Source of the DNA: Lachnospiraceae bacterium
GTDB lineage: Bacteria; Bacillota; Clostridia; Lachnospirales; Lachnospiraceae
Direction of reading: 5' to 3'
Length of the DNA stretch: 6,754 nucleotides
Assembly (NCBI GenBank): GCA_900770225.1
Contig: CAAGJU010000360.1
Coordinates: 1 to 6,754 of the forward strand
Shown here in pieces: positions 1-5,076 of this stretch. The notes below the pieces were generated by a model. The model saw only the letters and a list, made by a program, of their open reading frames with translations. It made no database searches and was not told where the DNA came from. How positions within the stretch are numbered: position 1 is the first letter of the stretch; each line of letters begins with the position of its first letter. Made by a program: the position numbers and the translations under genes.

Positions 1-2
1 AA

Positions 3-713
3 GACTATTTTTTAGAGCTTGAAGGAATGGCAAACCATGAATTAAAGAAAATGTACGCCATACTAGATGATACCAAGAACTACCAAACGCGAATCAGTGC
101 TGGAATCCTTAACGATACCATTCATGTATATGCAGAGACTTATAATTATACTGTCCCTGAACTGGCAGAATATTATATGTTTGAATATCTGGATGGAAAG
201 CCGTTATTATCAGTATATCGAAGCAGTGAGTTTATGCGCCGTTATCTCAGTTCGGATGTATATACATCAACATTCGGGACAAGTTCAAACACCCTGCTTG
301 CTCAATACAGCTCAGTCGAAGAACTTAAAAACCACAAAGAACCAGGCACCAGTGAATATCTTCTTAGGTGTCGATCTCGATACTTCAAGCGATTACAGGA
401 ACAGGCAGATGCTCTGATCGCTGATCTTAAAGCGAAAAAGCGTTTCATCCGCCATCTGGATTATATTTATGATGATCGGGATCGGGTATGCCAGTTTTTC
501 AAGGTGGATAAAGAATTCCAATGTAGCTTGGATGATGAATATGGAGATATGATGACCGCAGGAGTTGATGCCGTTGATTTTCAGTTTGATGATTGCGGGA
601 AAGTACACATCACTCTTAAAGATTTATACACAGCTTTTGAATTAGGCTTCACCAACATAAATGAGATATGTCGAGTCAAGAAAAAGTTTGGCTCCATAGA
701 AAAAATTATATAG
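3..713 (+). CDS. Hypothetical protein, probably 5'-truncated by the window edge
   Basis: I do not recognise this protein. The reading frame is open from the first complete codon at base 3 to the TAG at 711-713. The first ATG is at 27, giving 228 residues, but its purine-rich GAAGGA touches the ATG with no spacer, and the eight codons before it (DYFLELEG) read smoothly into the rest. The true start is therefore probably left of the window. The visible protein looks soluble, with no signal peptide or membrane segment. It is rich in Tyr, Asp and Glu, with a charged, probably helical stretch (RYFKRLQEQADALIADLKAKK) near residues 118-139 and an acidic patch (DDEYGD) near 168-173. A sampled stretch of the gene is about 40% GC, lower than samples from the late genes to the right. 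A strong terminator follows directly, so this is the last gene of its transcript. It could be a phage accessory gene or a host gene. Confidence 0.7.
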   Translation, partial: DYFLELEGMANHELKKMYAILDDTKNYQTRISAGILNDTIHVYAETYNYTVPELAEYYMFEYLDGKPLLSVYRSSEFMRRYLSSDVYTSTFGTSSNTLLAQYSSVEELKNHKEPGTSEYLLRCRSRYFKRLQEQADALIADLKAKKRFIRHLDYIYDDRDRVCQFFKVDKEFQCSLDDEYGDMMTAGVDAVDFQFDDCGKVHITLKDLYTAFELGFTNINEICRVKKKFGSIEKII

Positions 714-722
714 CAATCTTTG

Positions 723-750
723 AAACGGGACTTATTTAGTCCCGTTTTTT
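723..750 (+). terminator. Rho-independent terminator after the leftmost gene
   Basis: A perfect 10-bp stem (AAACGGGACT at 723-732 pairing with AGTCCCGTTT at 738-747) encloses a 5-base loop (TATTT) and runs into six T residues (745-750). It starts 9 bases after the stop codon of the upstream gene. This is a textbook intrinsic terminator and separates that gene from the Smr-domain gene unit. Confidence 0.93.
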
Positions 751-778
751 AATGTCGTAAAAAAATCCGTTGTATACT
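749..778 (+). promoter_or_regulatory. Candidate promoter for the Smr-domain gene unit
   Basis: A TATACT hexamer at 773-778 matches five of six bases of the sigma-A -10 consensus. The best-spaced -35 candidate, TTAATG at 749-754 with an 18-bp spacer, matches poorly and overlaps the T-run of the upstream terminator. Some promoter is expected in this 108-base gap because the strong terminator isolates the downstream genes, but the exact element is uncertain. Confidence 0.35.
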
Positions 779-821
779 CCAACTGTAAACATTAATCCGG
801 CACCGCAGAAAGGAGTTACAC

Positions 822-1133
822 ATGATTATTTCAAGACTGAGAATGGTTCTTACGAATGATGAGCTCGACAGAATTACGGTAAAAGAAAGAGAATCAGGGA
901 AAATCCGTATCACTGCTGACGTACACGGCATGAAGTGCTACGAAGCCAGACGGTTCATCAACAATATCATCAATATTGTCCGAACAGCCTTCCAGCTTGT
1001 CATAATCCACGGATACAATCACGGAACCGCCATAAAGGAGATGCTGGCACAGAACTTCAGCAACGATCATATCTATGAACAGTTCCCTGATCCTCGTAAC
1101 CAAGGTGTAACACACATGCTGATCGCCGCATAA
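822..1133 (+). CDS. Small stand-alone Smr (small MutS-related) domain protein
   Basis: This 103-residue protein is essentially one Smr domain. A short N-terminal helix region (about 1-25) is followed by the first hallmark, ADVHG at 32-36, in place of the usual LDLHG. Next come a helix (EARRFINNIINIVR, 41-54), the second hallmark LVIIHGYNHG at 59-68 in place of HGxGxG, a helix to about residue 79, and a final strand beginning QGVTHMLI (94-101). These are the elements of the fold in order. Smr domains bind nucleic acid, and several family members cut DNA or RNA: the MutS2 tail in recombination control, and E. coli SmrB in cleaving mRNA at collided ribosomes. Larger Smr proteins have extra domains and this one has none, so its substrate is unknown. 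The start is supported by GAAAGGAG at 808-815, six bases before the ATG. It heads a two-gene unit, with the next gene starting 18 bases after its stop. The family call rests on motif pattern; the function is inference. Confidence 0.8.
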   Translation: MIISRLRMVLTNDELDRITVKERESGKIRITADVHGMKCYEARRFINNIINIVRTAFQLVIIHGYNHGTAIKEMLAQNFSNDHIYEQFPDPRNQGVTHMLIAA

Positions 1134-1151
1134 AGGAAGGAGTAAACAGAC

Positions 1152-1640
1152 ATGGCAAAAGCTACAAGAAACAACAACACTACTACCAAGGAGGAAACAA
1201 AAATGGCAAAGTATATCGTTGAAGCTCCGGAACCCAAGAAAGGTCAGAAAGTAAGCTCAGGTGGCATTCGTGAAAACGGAAAGCTCGCTTCACAATTCAA
1301 GAATCCTGTCCCTTATAAAGAGCAGACACTGCCACCCAACGTCGTTACCCAAAAGGCAGGCTCTGAGCTTGTTCGTAAAGAGCAGGCAAGAGCCCGAAGA
1401 AATGAGGCTGGGATGTATCTGCTTGGCTTAGCCTGGCAAGAATTCGGAAAACCACTTCTCCGCTCCAGTCTTCGTAAACTTGGAAATACGATCATCAATA
1501 AAATTGAATGTCCTTCCGAGCAGCCCGCACCGCACATTGTTTCACCGAATCCTGTCGTTATTGATGTAGAAGCGGATGAAATAGAAACCGTTTATGACGA
1601 TGATAAGATCATCCGCTTCCCCAACAGAAAAGCCATTTAA
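1152..1640 (+). CDS. Hypothetical basic protein with two possible in-frame starts
   Basis: The 162-residue product is not recognised. From the first ATG it has a low-complexity Asn/Thr/Lys head (residues 1-17), then a Lys/Gly/Pro-rich and probably disordered region (18-65). A basic helix (about 70-84, RKEQARARR) leads into a hydrophobic or amphipathic stretch (EAGMYLLGLAWQEFGKPLL, 85-103) and another basic helix. An acidic tail (DVEADEIETVYDDDK, about 138-152) comes before the end. There is no signal peptide, and the hydrophobic stretch is too interrupted to call a membrane segment. The first ATG has GGAAGGAG at 1135-1142, nine bases upstream. Met-18 at 1203 has a stronger AAGGAGG, so a 145-residue form is equally plausible. 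The gene follows the Smr-domain gene closely and is likely co-transcribed with it. Its stop overlaps the convergent endolysin stop. The charge segregation would suit a nucleic-acid or membrane-surface protein, but that is speculation. Confidence 0.72.
   Translation: MAKATRNNNTTTKEETKMAKYIVEAPEPKKGQKVSSGGIRENGKLASQFKNPVPYKEQTLPPNVVTQKAGSELVRKEQARARRNEAGMYLLGLAWQEFGKPLLRSSLRKLGNTIINKIECPSEQPAPHIVSPNPVVIDVEADEIETVYDDDKIIRFPNRKAI
1188..1194 (+). promoter_or_regulatory. Internal ribosome binding site before Met-18
   Basis: AAGGAGG lies eight bases before an in-frame ATG at 1203, inside the longest reading frame of the gene that starts at 1152. It is a near-perfect Shine-Dalgarno sequence at ideal spacing and matches better than the one for the upstream ATG. 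It makes 1203 either the real start or a second start producing a shorter form. Confidence 0.65.
1571..1617. repeat. 9-bp perfect inverted repeat within the 3' end of the unknown gene
   Basis: AGCGGATGA at 1571-1579 is the exact reverse complement of TCATCCGCT at 1609-1617, with 29 bases between. A smaller nested palindrome, GATGAT-AAG-ATCATC (1599-1613), competes with it. The structure lies in the codons of the acidic tail, downstream of the endolysin stop on the minus strand. It could slow or stabilise the 3' end of the late transcript, but there is no T-run, and chance within coding sequence is possible. Confidence 0.4.
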
Positions 1641-1649
1641 AGCTTTCTG
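1625..1649. other. Hairpin spanning the overlapping convergent stop codons
   Basis: CAGAAAAGC (1625-1633) can pair with GCTTTCTG (1642-1649), with one bulged A, around an 8-base loop that contains both stop codons. The hairpin would form in transcripts of either strand. There is no T-run on either side, so it is not a standard intrinsic terminator, but it sits exactly where two convergent transcripts would end. Confidence 0.4.
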
Positions 1650-3136
1650 ACATAATCAAGGTTAATCCAACCCACACCGCTCTTCAGTCTGCCCCAGCCG
1701 GCTGAAGAGCCTTTTCCGCTCCGGACTTCCATGATCGTGTACACCCCGATTGGAATAAACTGAACCCTGTCATAATCAGTTCCGGGACCTTTCCTGATAT
1801 TCAGATCAGAGATACTGACCTTCACTAGGAACGGCACCTTCACCACCGGTTCTGCTGTCTTTGACTCATACACCACCTTGCCGTCAGCGTCGAACACCTT
1901 ATATCCCGGATTCTGATCCGCGCACTTCTTCGCGTTGTCCAGGATCTTATAGGCTCCCTTCTGGCTCTTGGCATCCGCCCAGGACTTCCGGACACGATAC
2001 CAGCGGATCACATCGCCGCCGGAATCCTTTGCGTCATACTGAGTCAGGTTCCATCTCTCGATGATGGAGATCAGCTTCTCCACATAGGTCAGGCTTGTCG
2101 CATAGCCGCCATCCTTTATGATCTGCACAGCCTTCTTGTAATCCGTGCATCCCTTCAGACCTGCATATCTCAGCTTGCTGCCGTTCTTCGCTCCAAGCAG
2201 ATAAGCGGAATGGTCCGCAATGGAATCCTCGATACAGGGATACTTTCGAAAATCCGCTGTGATCGTGACCATGCTACCGTCAGGATTCTGTTCCTGCGTC
2301 TTCTTCGTGTACTTACTCTTGCCGTCCCAGCTGGATCCGCTCCAGGTATTCCCGGACAGACTGCACTTCATCCCGAAGATATTATTAGCATTCTGAGCCA
2401 GCTCACTCTTCCCATAACCGGATTCCAGAATGAACTGAGCCAGCGATACCGATGCCAGGATGCCGCTTTTCTTCTGATCAGCCGTAAACAGAGCGCCGAC
2501 CTTCTTGATTGCATCCGCCTCAGACAGATCCTTCAGGACAGATGCCTGAGTCCCCTTTGAAGTCGAACCGCCATCACCATCTGACGATCCGGAACCACCC
2601 AGAGCAGCTGTAACCTTTGATGCCAGATCTCCCATCCTTGCATACATCCAATTGCCCGGACAGGACTTATTCGCAAACCACCTGTGAACCGTCAGGAGCA
2701 TCTCCCCGCTCTTCGGAGAATAATTCAACGTCTTGTCCTTATCCCCGAACCAGATCAGCTTGTTCTTTCCGTTCCTTTTGCAGATGTCGATGCAGAGTTT
2801 GATCAGTGTCTGATATACTACATCCCTGAACGCATACGGCTCCGTGGTATCGGATGCACACTCGATCGTGATCGCCCTTTGGTCGTTGGCATTGCTGGAA
2901 GAACACCAGGAGCGGTTCTTCTCTTCCACATACAGAGCCACCCTGCCGTCCCGGTCGATGCCGTAGTTGCTGGACGCCTGCGTGGACTGCTTCTCAAACC
3001 ATTCACCCAGGCCTTCTGCCGTACACTGGCCAACCACGCAATGAGGCGTGATCCGGTCAATGCTGTGCGTCCTCTGGCCGGAATGGTTCGGTGACAGTTT
3101 CTTATAAACCACCATGGAACTGTTCGTGTATGACAT
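1637..3136 (-). CDS. Phage endolysin: amidase, glucosaminidase and SH3 wall-binding domains
   Basis: This 499-residue peptidoglycan hydrolase degrades the host wall at lysis. The N-terminal part (about 20-175) is an Amidase_2/PGRP-type N-acetylmuramoyl-L-alanine amidase. Its likely zinc ligands are His32 (TPHCV), His151 (TVHRWF) and Cys159 (SCPGNW), with IECASD near 91-96 as another family motif. A Gly/Ser/Asp linker (180-197) leads to a GH73/FlgJ-type glucosaminidase (about 200-365), with probable catalytic Glu238 in FILESGYGKS, NIFGMK at 252-257 and YATSLTYVEKL at 345-355. A short module around WYRVRKSWADAKSQKGAY (379-396) and GYKVFDADGKVVY (411-423) resembles one I recall from clostridial phage lysins. 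The C-terminus (435-499) is an SH3-type domain with LNIRKGPGTDYD and a terminal WINLDYV. There is no signal peptide, so export depends on the holin. The start ATG shares its A with the holin's TAA, and GAGGA sits three bases upstream, consistent with translational coupling. Confidence 0.93.
   Translation of the reverse strand: MSYTNSSMVVYKKLSPNHSGQRTHSIDRITPHCVVGQCTAEGLGEWFEKQSTQASSNYGIDRDGRVALYVEEKNRSWCSSSNANDQRAITIECASDTTEPYAFRDVVYQTLIKLCIDICKRNGKNKLIWFGDKDKTLNYSPKSGEMLLTVHRWFANKSCPGNWMYARMGDLASKVTAALGGSGSSDGDGGSTSKGTQASVLKDLSEADAIKKVGALFTADQKKSGILASVSLAQFILESGYGKSELAQNANNIFGMKCSLSGNTWSGSSWDGKSKYTKKTQEQNPDGSMVTITADFRKYPCIEDSIADHSAYLLGAKNGSKLRYAGLKGCTDYKKAVQIIKDGGYATSLTYVEKLISIIERWNLTQYDAKDSGGDVIRWYRVRKSWADAKSQKGAYKILDNAKKCADQNPGYKVFDADGKVVYESKTAEPVVKVPFLVKVSISDLNIRKGPGTDYDRVQFIPIGVYTIMEVRSGKGSSAGWGRLKSGVGWINLDYVRKL
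1679..1717 (+). terminator. Possible terminator of the plus-strand unit, embedded in the endolysin gene
   Basis: GCTCTTCAG at 1679-1687 pairs perfectly over 9 bp with CTGAAGAGC at 1702-1710 around a 14-base loop. It is followed on the plus strand by CTTTTCC. The minus-strand side has no T-run, so the orientation fits genes reading rightward from 822-1640. The hairpin starts 38 bases past the stop of the unknown gene, inside codons for the endolysin SH3 domain. The T-run is short and interrupted, so efficiency would be modest and chance is possible. Confidence 0.42.
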
Positions 3137-3564
3137 TATTCCTCACCGTCCTTTTCGTCTTCCTTCTCACTTCTGTCGTGCAGCTGTTCCAGCACCTTAT
3201 GGAGCTTTCCCGGAATCGGAAGCCCCAGATACGCCGCGTTCTCCACAAGGCTCAGTCCTTCATTGGAGATGTAGAAGAAAATGATTGCTGTCCTCAACAC
3301 ACTGCCGGTCCCGATCACCTGCGTATCCAGCAGATGCCCGATGCCGACCAGCGCAAAGATCAGAACCTTCCTGCAGATCCCTTTGAAGCCCACGGCACTC
3401 GACAGCTTCTTATCCGCCACCGCACACATAACCCCTGTGATGTAATCCAGCACCACAAAAGCCAGCAGCGCATAAAGCAGGCCGTCATTTCCGCCCAGGA
3501 AATAGCCAATCCATCCTCCGACTGCAGCAAAAACCGCCTGAATCACATTCCAAAATTCCTTCAT
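3136..3564 (-). CDS. Holin of the phi29/Cp-1 type (Phage_holin_4, toxin secretion/lysis family)
   Basis: The 142-residue membrane protein forms the membrane lesion that gives the endolysin access to the wall. Hydrophobic segments lie near residues 6-24, 28-48, 66-82 and 88-100. The C-terminus is short and highly charged (RSEKEDEKDGEE), as is usual for holins. The family signature is clear: VVLDYITGV (37-45), a Lys-rich turn with GFKGICRK (59-66), then FYISNEGLSLVENAAYLGLP (97-116) followed by IPGKLHKVLEQL. The start is set by AAGGAGGG at 3572-3579, seven bases before the ATG. An upstream in-frame ATG at 3636 would add 24 residues but reads through the hairpin and T-run preceding the gene and lacks a good ribosome binding site. 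The TAA overlaps the endolysin ATG by one base. Confidence 0.92.
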   Translation of the reverse strand: MKEFWNVIQAVFAAVGGWIGYFLGGNDGLLYALLAFVVLDYITGVMCAVADKKLSSAVGFKGICRKVLIFALVGIGHLLDTQVIGTGSVLRTAIIFFYISNEGLSLVENAAYLGLPIPGKLHKVLEQLHDRSEKEDEKDGEE

Positions 3565-3571
3565 CGCAAAT

Positions 3572-3579
3572 CCCTCCTT
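3572..3579 (-). promoter_or_regulatory. Ribosome binding site that fixes the holin start
   Basis: On the minus strand this reads AAGGAGGG, seven bases before the ATG at 3564. It is near-consensus and decides against the longer 166-residue frame starting at 3636. Confidence 0.85.
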
Positions 3580-3591
3580 GTTTTCTGCATG

Positions 3592-3628
3592 AAAAAAGCA
3601 GTACCTCCCAAATTCGGGAAGCAACTGC
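3592..3628 (-). terminator. Hairpin with T-run between the tail genes and lysis genes
   Basis: Reading the minus strand, GCAGT (3628-3624) pairs with ACTGC (3602-3598). After a small internal loop, TCCC (3619-3616) pairs with GGGA (3609-3606), and the hairpin runs straight into six T residues (3597-3592). This has the form of an intrinsic terminator after the tail gene, and 27 bases separate the T-run from the holin ATG. The internal loop makes it imperfect, so partial readthrough into the lysis genes is likely unless a separate promoter exists. Confidence 0.55.
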
Positions 3629-3660
3629 CATTTCATCTGTTATACATTTTCGTATGTGCC

Positions 3661-5067
3661 CTACACCACCGTCTCCTCTGTCAGCGTGTAGGTAATCTTC
3701 ATCGTCTTGTCCACCGTCTTCGTGATGGGCTGAGCAAGGTTGTTGATAGTCGCAAGGTACGGCATCAGCAGATATGCATACCGGTACTCATTCCCATAGC
3801 TTCCGCCATAACCGAACAGGAAGTGCCCATACTGCATCAGCGGTGTTGCCAACGTACCCAACCTTGCACTCCCCTGGGTATGCACTATGGTATCGTCCGC
3901 CAGTATCTGGAAATCGCCGCCGATGATGATGTCGTTCACTATCGTCATATAGAGCTGGCAGGTGCCAGACTCCCCAAGCGGTTTCCATTTTGACGTGAAA
4001 CCCAGATTAAGAAGCGTCACATCCGTGGAATTGGATATGTTGATCTTGTAGATTCCCTTCTTGTTGTACGCCATGATGTAAAGATAACCACCCCGGATAC
4101 AGCCCCGCACCTCTCGCTCCGGGTAGGAATCCAGCTGCTGGAAGCCGATGCCCATGAGCTTCGCATTGGAAAGCGTCCATTCGCCCTCCGTGAAGCTGAG
4201 GTCATCCTTCTTGATCTTGATCCAAAGCATTTTTGCACTCCCAGAGGAATTTTGCTCGTTGGCAAAGCCATACCAGTACCCATCATGCCCGTCCAGGAAT
4301 GTCCCATATACGTTATAGGTGTCATCCATGAAATTAAAGGTTGTCGGCGTGATTGTGTCTTCCTTCATCAGTTTGTATATAGAATTGTCCAGTGTCTCAT
4401 TCAGCCCGATGTCAAAGACCGGTACACGCACCTGACGGATGTCCACCACGCTTCCCTCGTAGTTCAGGGAATACAGGATTCCCTTGTTAAAATCGATCTC
4501 CACGCCGTCAAAAAGAACCACTTTCTGTGCGTCGGTAAGTCCGCCGATGTCACACCTCCTAATCAGCAAGAACGGACTGGCATCCCCCACAAGGCTGCCG
4601 AATGCATTCTGACCGCCCTGCTTACTGGTGAGCGCCACTGCGGAAATCGTGCCGTTGCCCTGACTTGGTGTAAACTCCCAGACAAATTTATAGCCATTAT
4701 CCAGTGCTTTTGACTCCGTCTGGTTTAAGCTCCCCCTCGCCGTATTTGAGGTTGAATTCACATCATTGGACGCATACGCCACCGGGAGATTGCCGCTTGC
4801 CGGGTACATATTGTCTGCTTTTTCCTCCAGTATATTTGGCAGAAGCAATATACCGCCAATCATGTTCGGGCAGATTGGGAGCAGTGCTCCGTTCCATTCC
4901 ACCCGATCATCATATTCCCCCGCTGCGTTGTAGAAAACGCCCATAGGGTTCTGCCCCAGGATGTTGTTCACGGCATTCGTAACCATGTTCTCCTCCGTGA
5001 TGGTCTCTACTTCCCCAGTCACCTCGTCCGTCAGTTCAATGACCATCGTCCCTTTTAATCTCTTCAT
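3661..5067 (-). CDS. Putative phage tail/receptor-contact structural protein
   Basis: This 468-residue protein sits between the hub-like protein and the lysis module, the usual place for tail fibre or tail-tip proteins in Firmicutes phages. The N-terminal segment (1-45, KGTMVIELTDEVTGEVE then ENMVTNAVNNIL) resembles the attachment end of phage tail proteins seen in gut Clostridia. Residues 125-200 look like a beta-rich domain. From about 250 to 430 there are recurring Gly/Tyr/Trp-rich strand pairs (DGYWYGF 262-268, GGYLYIMAYN 326-335, GHFLFGYGG 414-422) that suggest propeller-like or other repeated beta architecture. The end (ITKTVDKTMKITYTLTEE, 448-465) is beta-strand-like. No enzymatic motif, collagen repeat or chaperone domain is visible. 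The start has AGGAGG overlapping the upstream gene's TAG, five bases before the ATG, with only nine bases between the genes, so the two are co-transcribed. Role by position and pattern; the receptor is unknown. Confidence 0.75.
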   Translation of the reverse strand: MKRLKGTMVIELTDEVTGEVETITEENMVTNAVNNILGQNPMGVFYNAAGEYDDRVEWNGALLPICPNMIGGILLLPNILEEKADNMYPASGNLPVAYASNDVNSTSNTARGSLNQTESKALDNGYKFVWEFTPSQGNGTISAVALTSKQGGQNAFGSLVGDASPFLLIRRCDIGGLTDAQKVVLFDGVEIDFNKGILYSLNYEGSVVDIRQVRVPVFDIGLNETLDNSIYKLMKEDTITPTTFNFMDDTYNVYGTFLDGHDGYWYGFANEQNSSGSAKMLWIKIKKDDLSFTEGEWTLSNAKLMGIGFQQLDSYPEREVRGCIRGGYLYIMAYNKKGIYKINISNSTDVTLLNLGFTSKWKPLGESGTCQLYMTIVNDIIIGGDFQILADDTIVHTQGSARLGTLATPLMQYGHFLFGYGGSYGNEYRYAYLLMPYLATINNLAQPITKTVDKTMKITYTLTEETVV

Positions 5068-5076
5068 AAATGCCTC

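Noticed and set aside
27..29. ATG at 27 as the true start of the leftmost gene
   Set aside because: Its purine-rich GAAGGA abuts the ATG with no spacer and the frame is open to the window edge, so an upstream start outside the window is more likely. It cannot be excluded.
1637..1680. A prophage attachment site at the convergent junction
   Set aside because: The coding regions overlap, there is no tRNA or integrase nearby, and no repeated core can be seen in this window.
3565..3636. A 24-residue N-terminal extension of the holin from the ATG at 3636
   Set aside because: The extension is translated from the terminator-like hairpin and T-run and lacks a good ribosome binding site, while Met-25 has a near-perfect one and the family pattern begins there.
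3639..3667. A possible minus-strand promoter for the lysis genes (TATAAC at 3644-3639)
   Set aside because: The -10-like hexamer is reasonable, but no -35 match exists at 17-18 bp and it lies upstream of the terminator-like hairpin, so it would be a poor driver of the holin.
3091..3993. A 300-codon plus-strand open frame opposite the endolysin start, holin and tail gene
   Set aside because: It is antisense to three well-supported genes, its product has no recognisable fold and is dominated by His/Pro/Arg/Gln runs, and it crosses gene boundaries. It is best read as a shadow frame.
3661..5067. A diversity-generating retroelement target in the tail protein
   Set aside because: No reverse transcriptase, template repeat or adenine-biased near-copy of the gene's 3' end is visible in the window, and no C-type-lectin-like end is recognisable.
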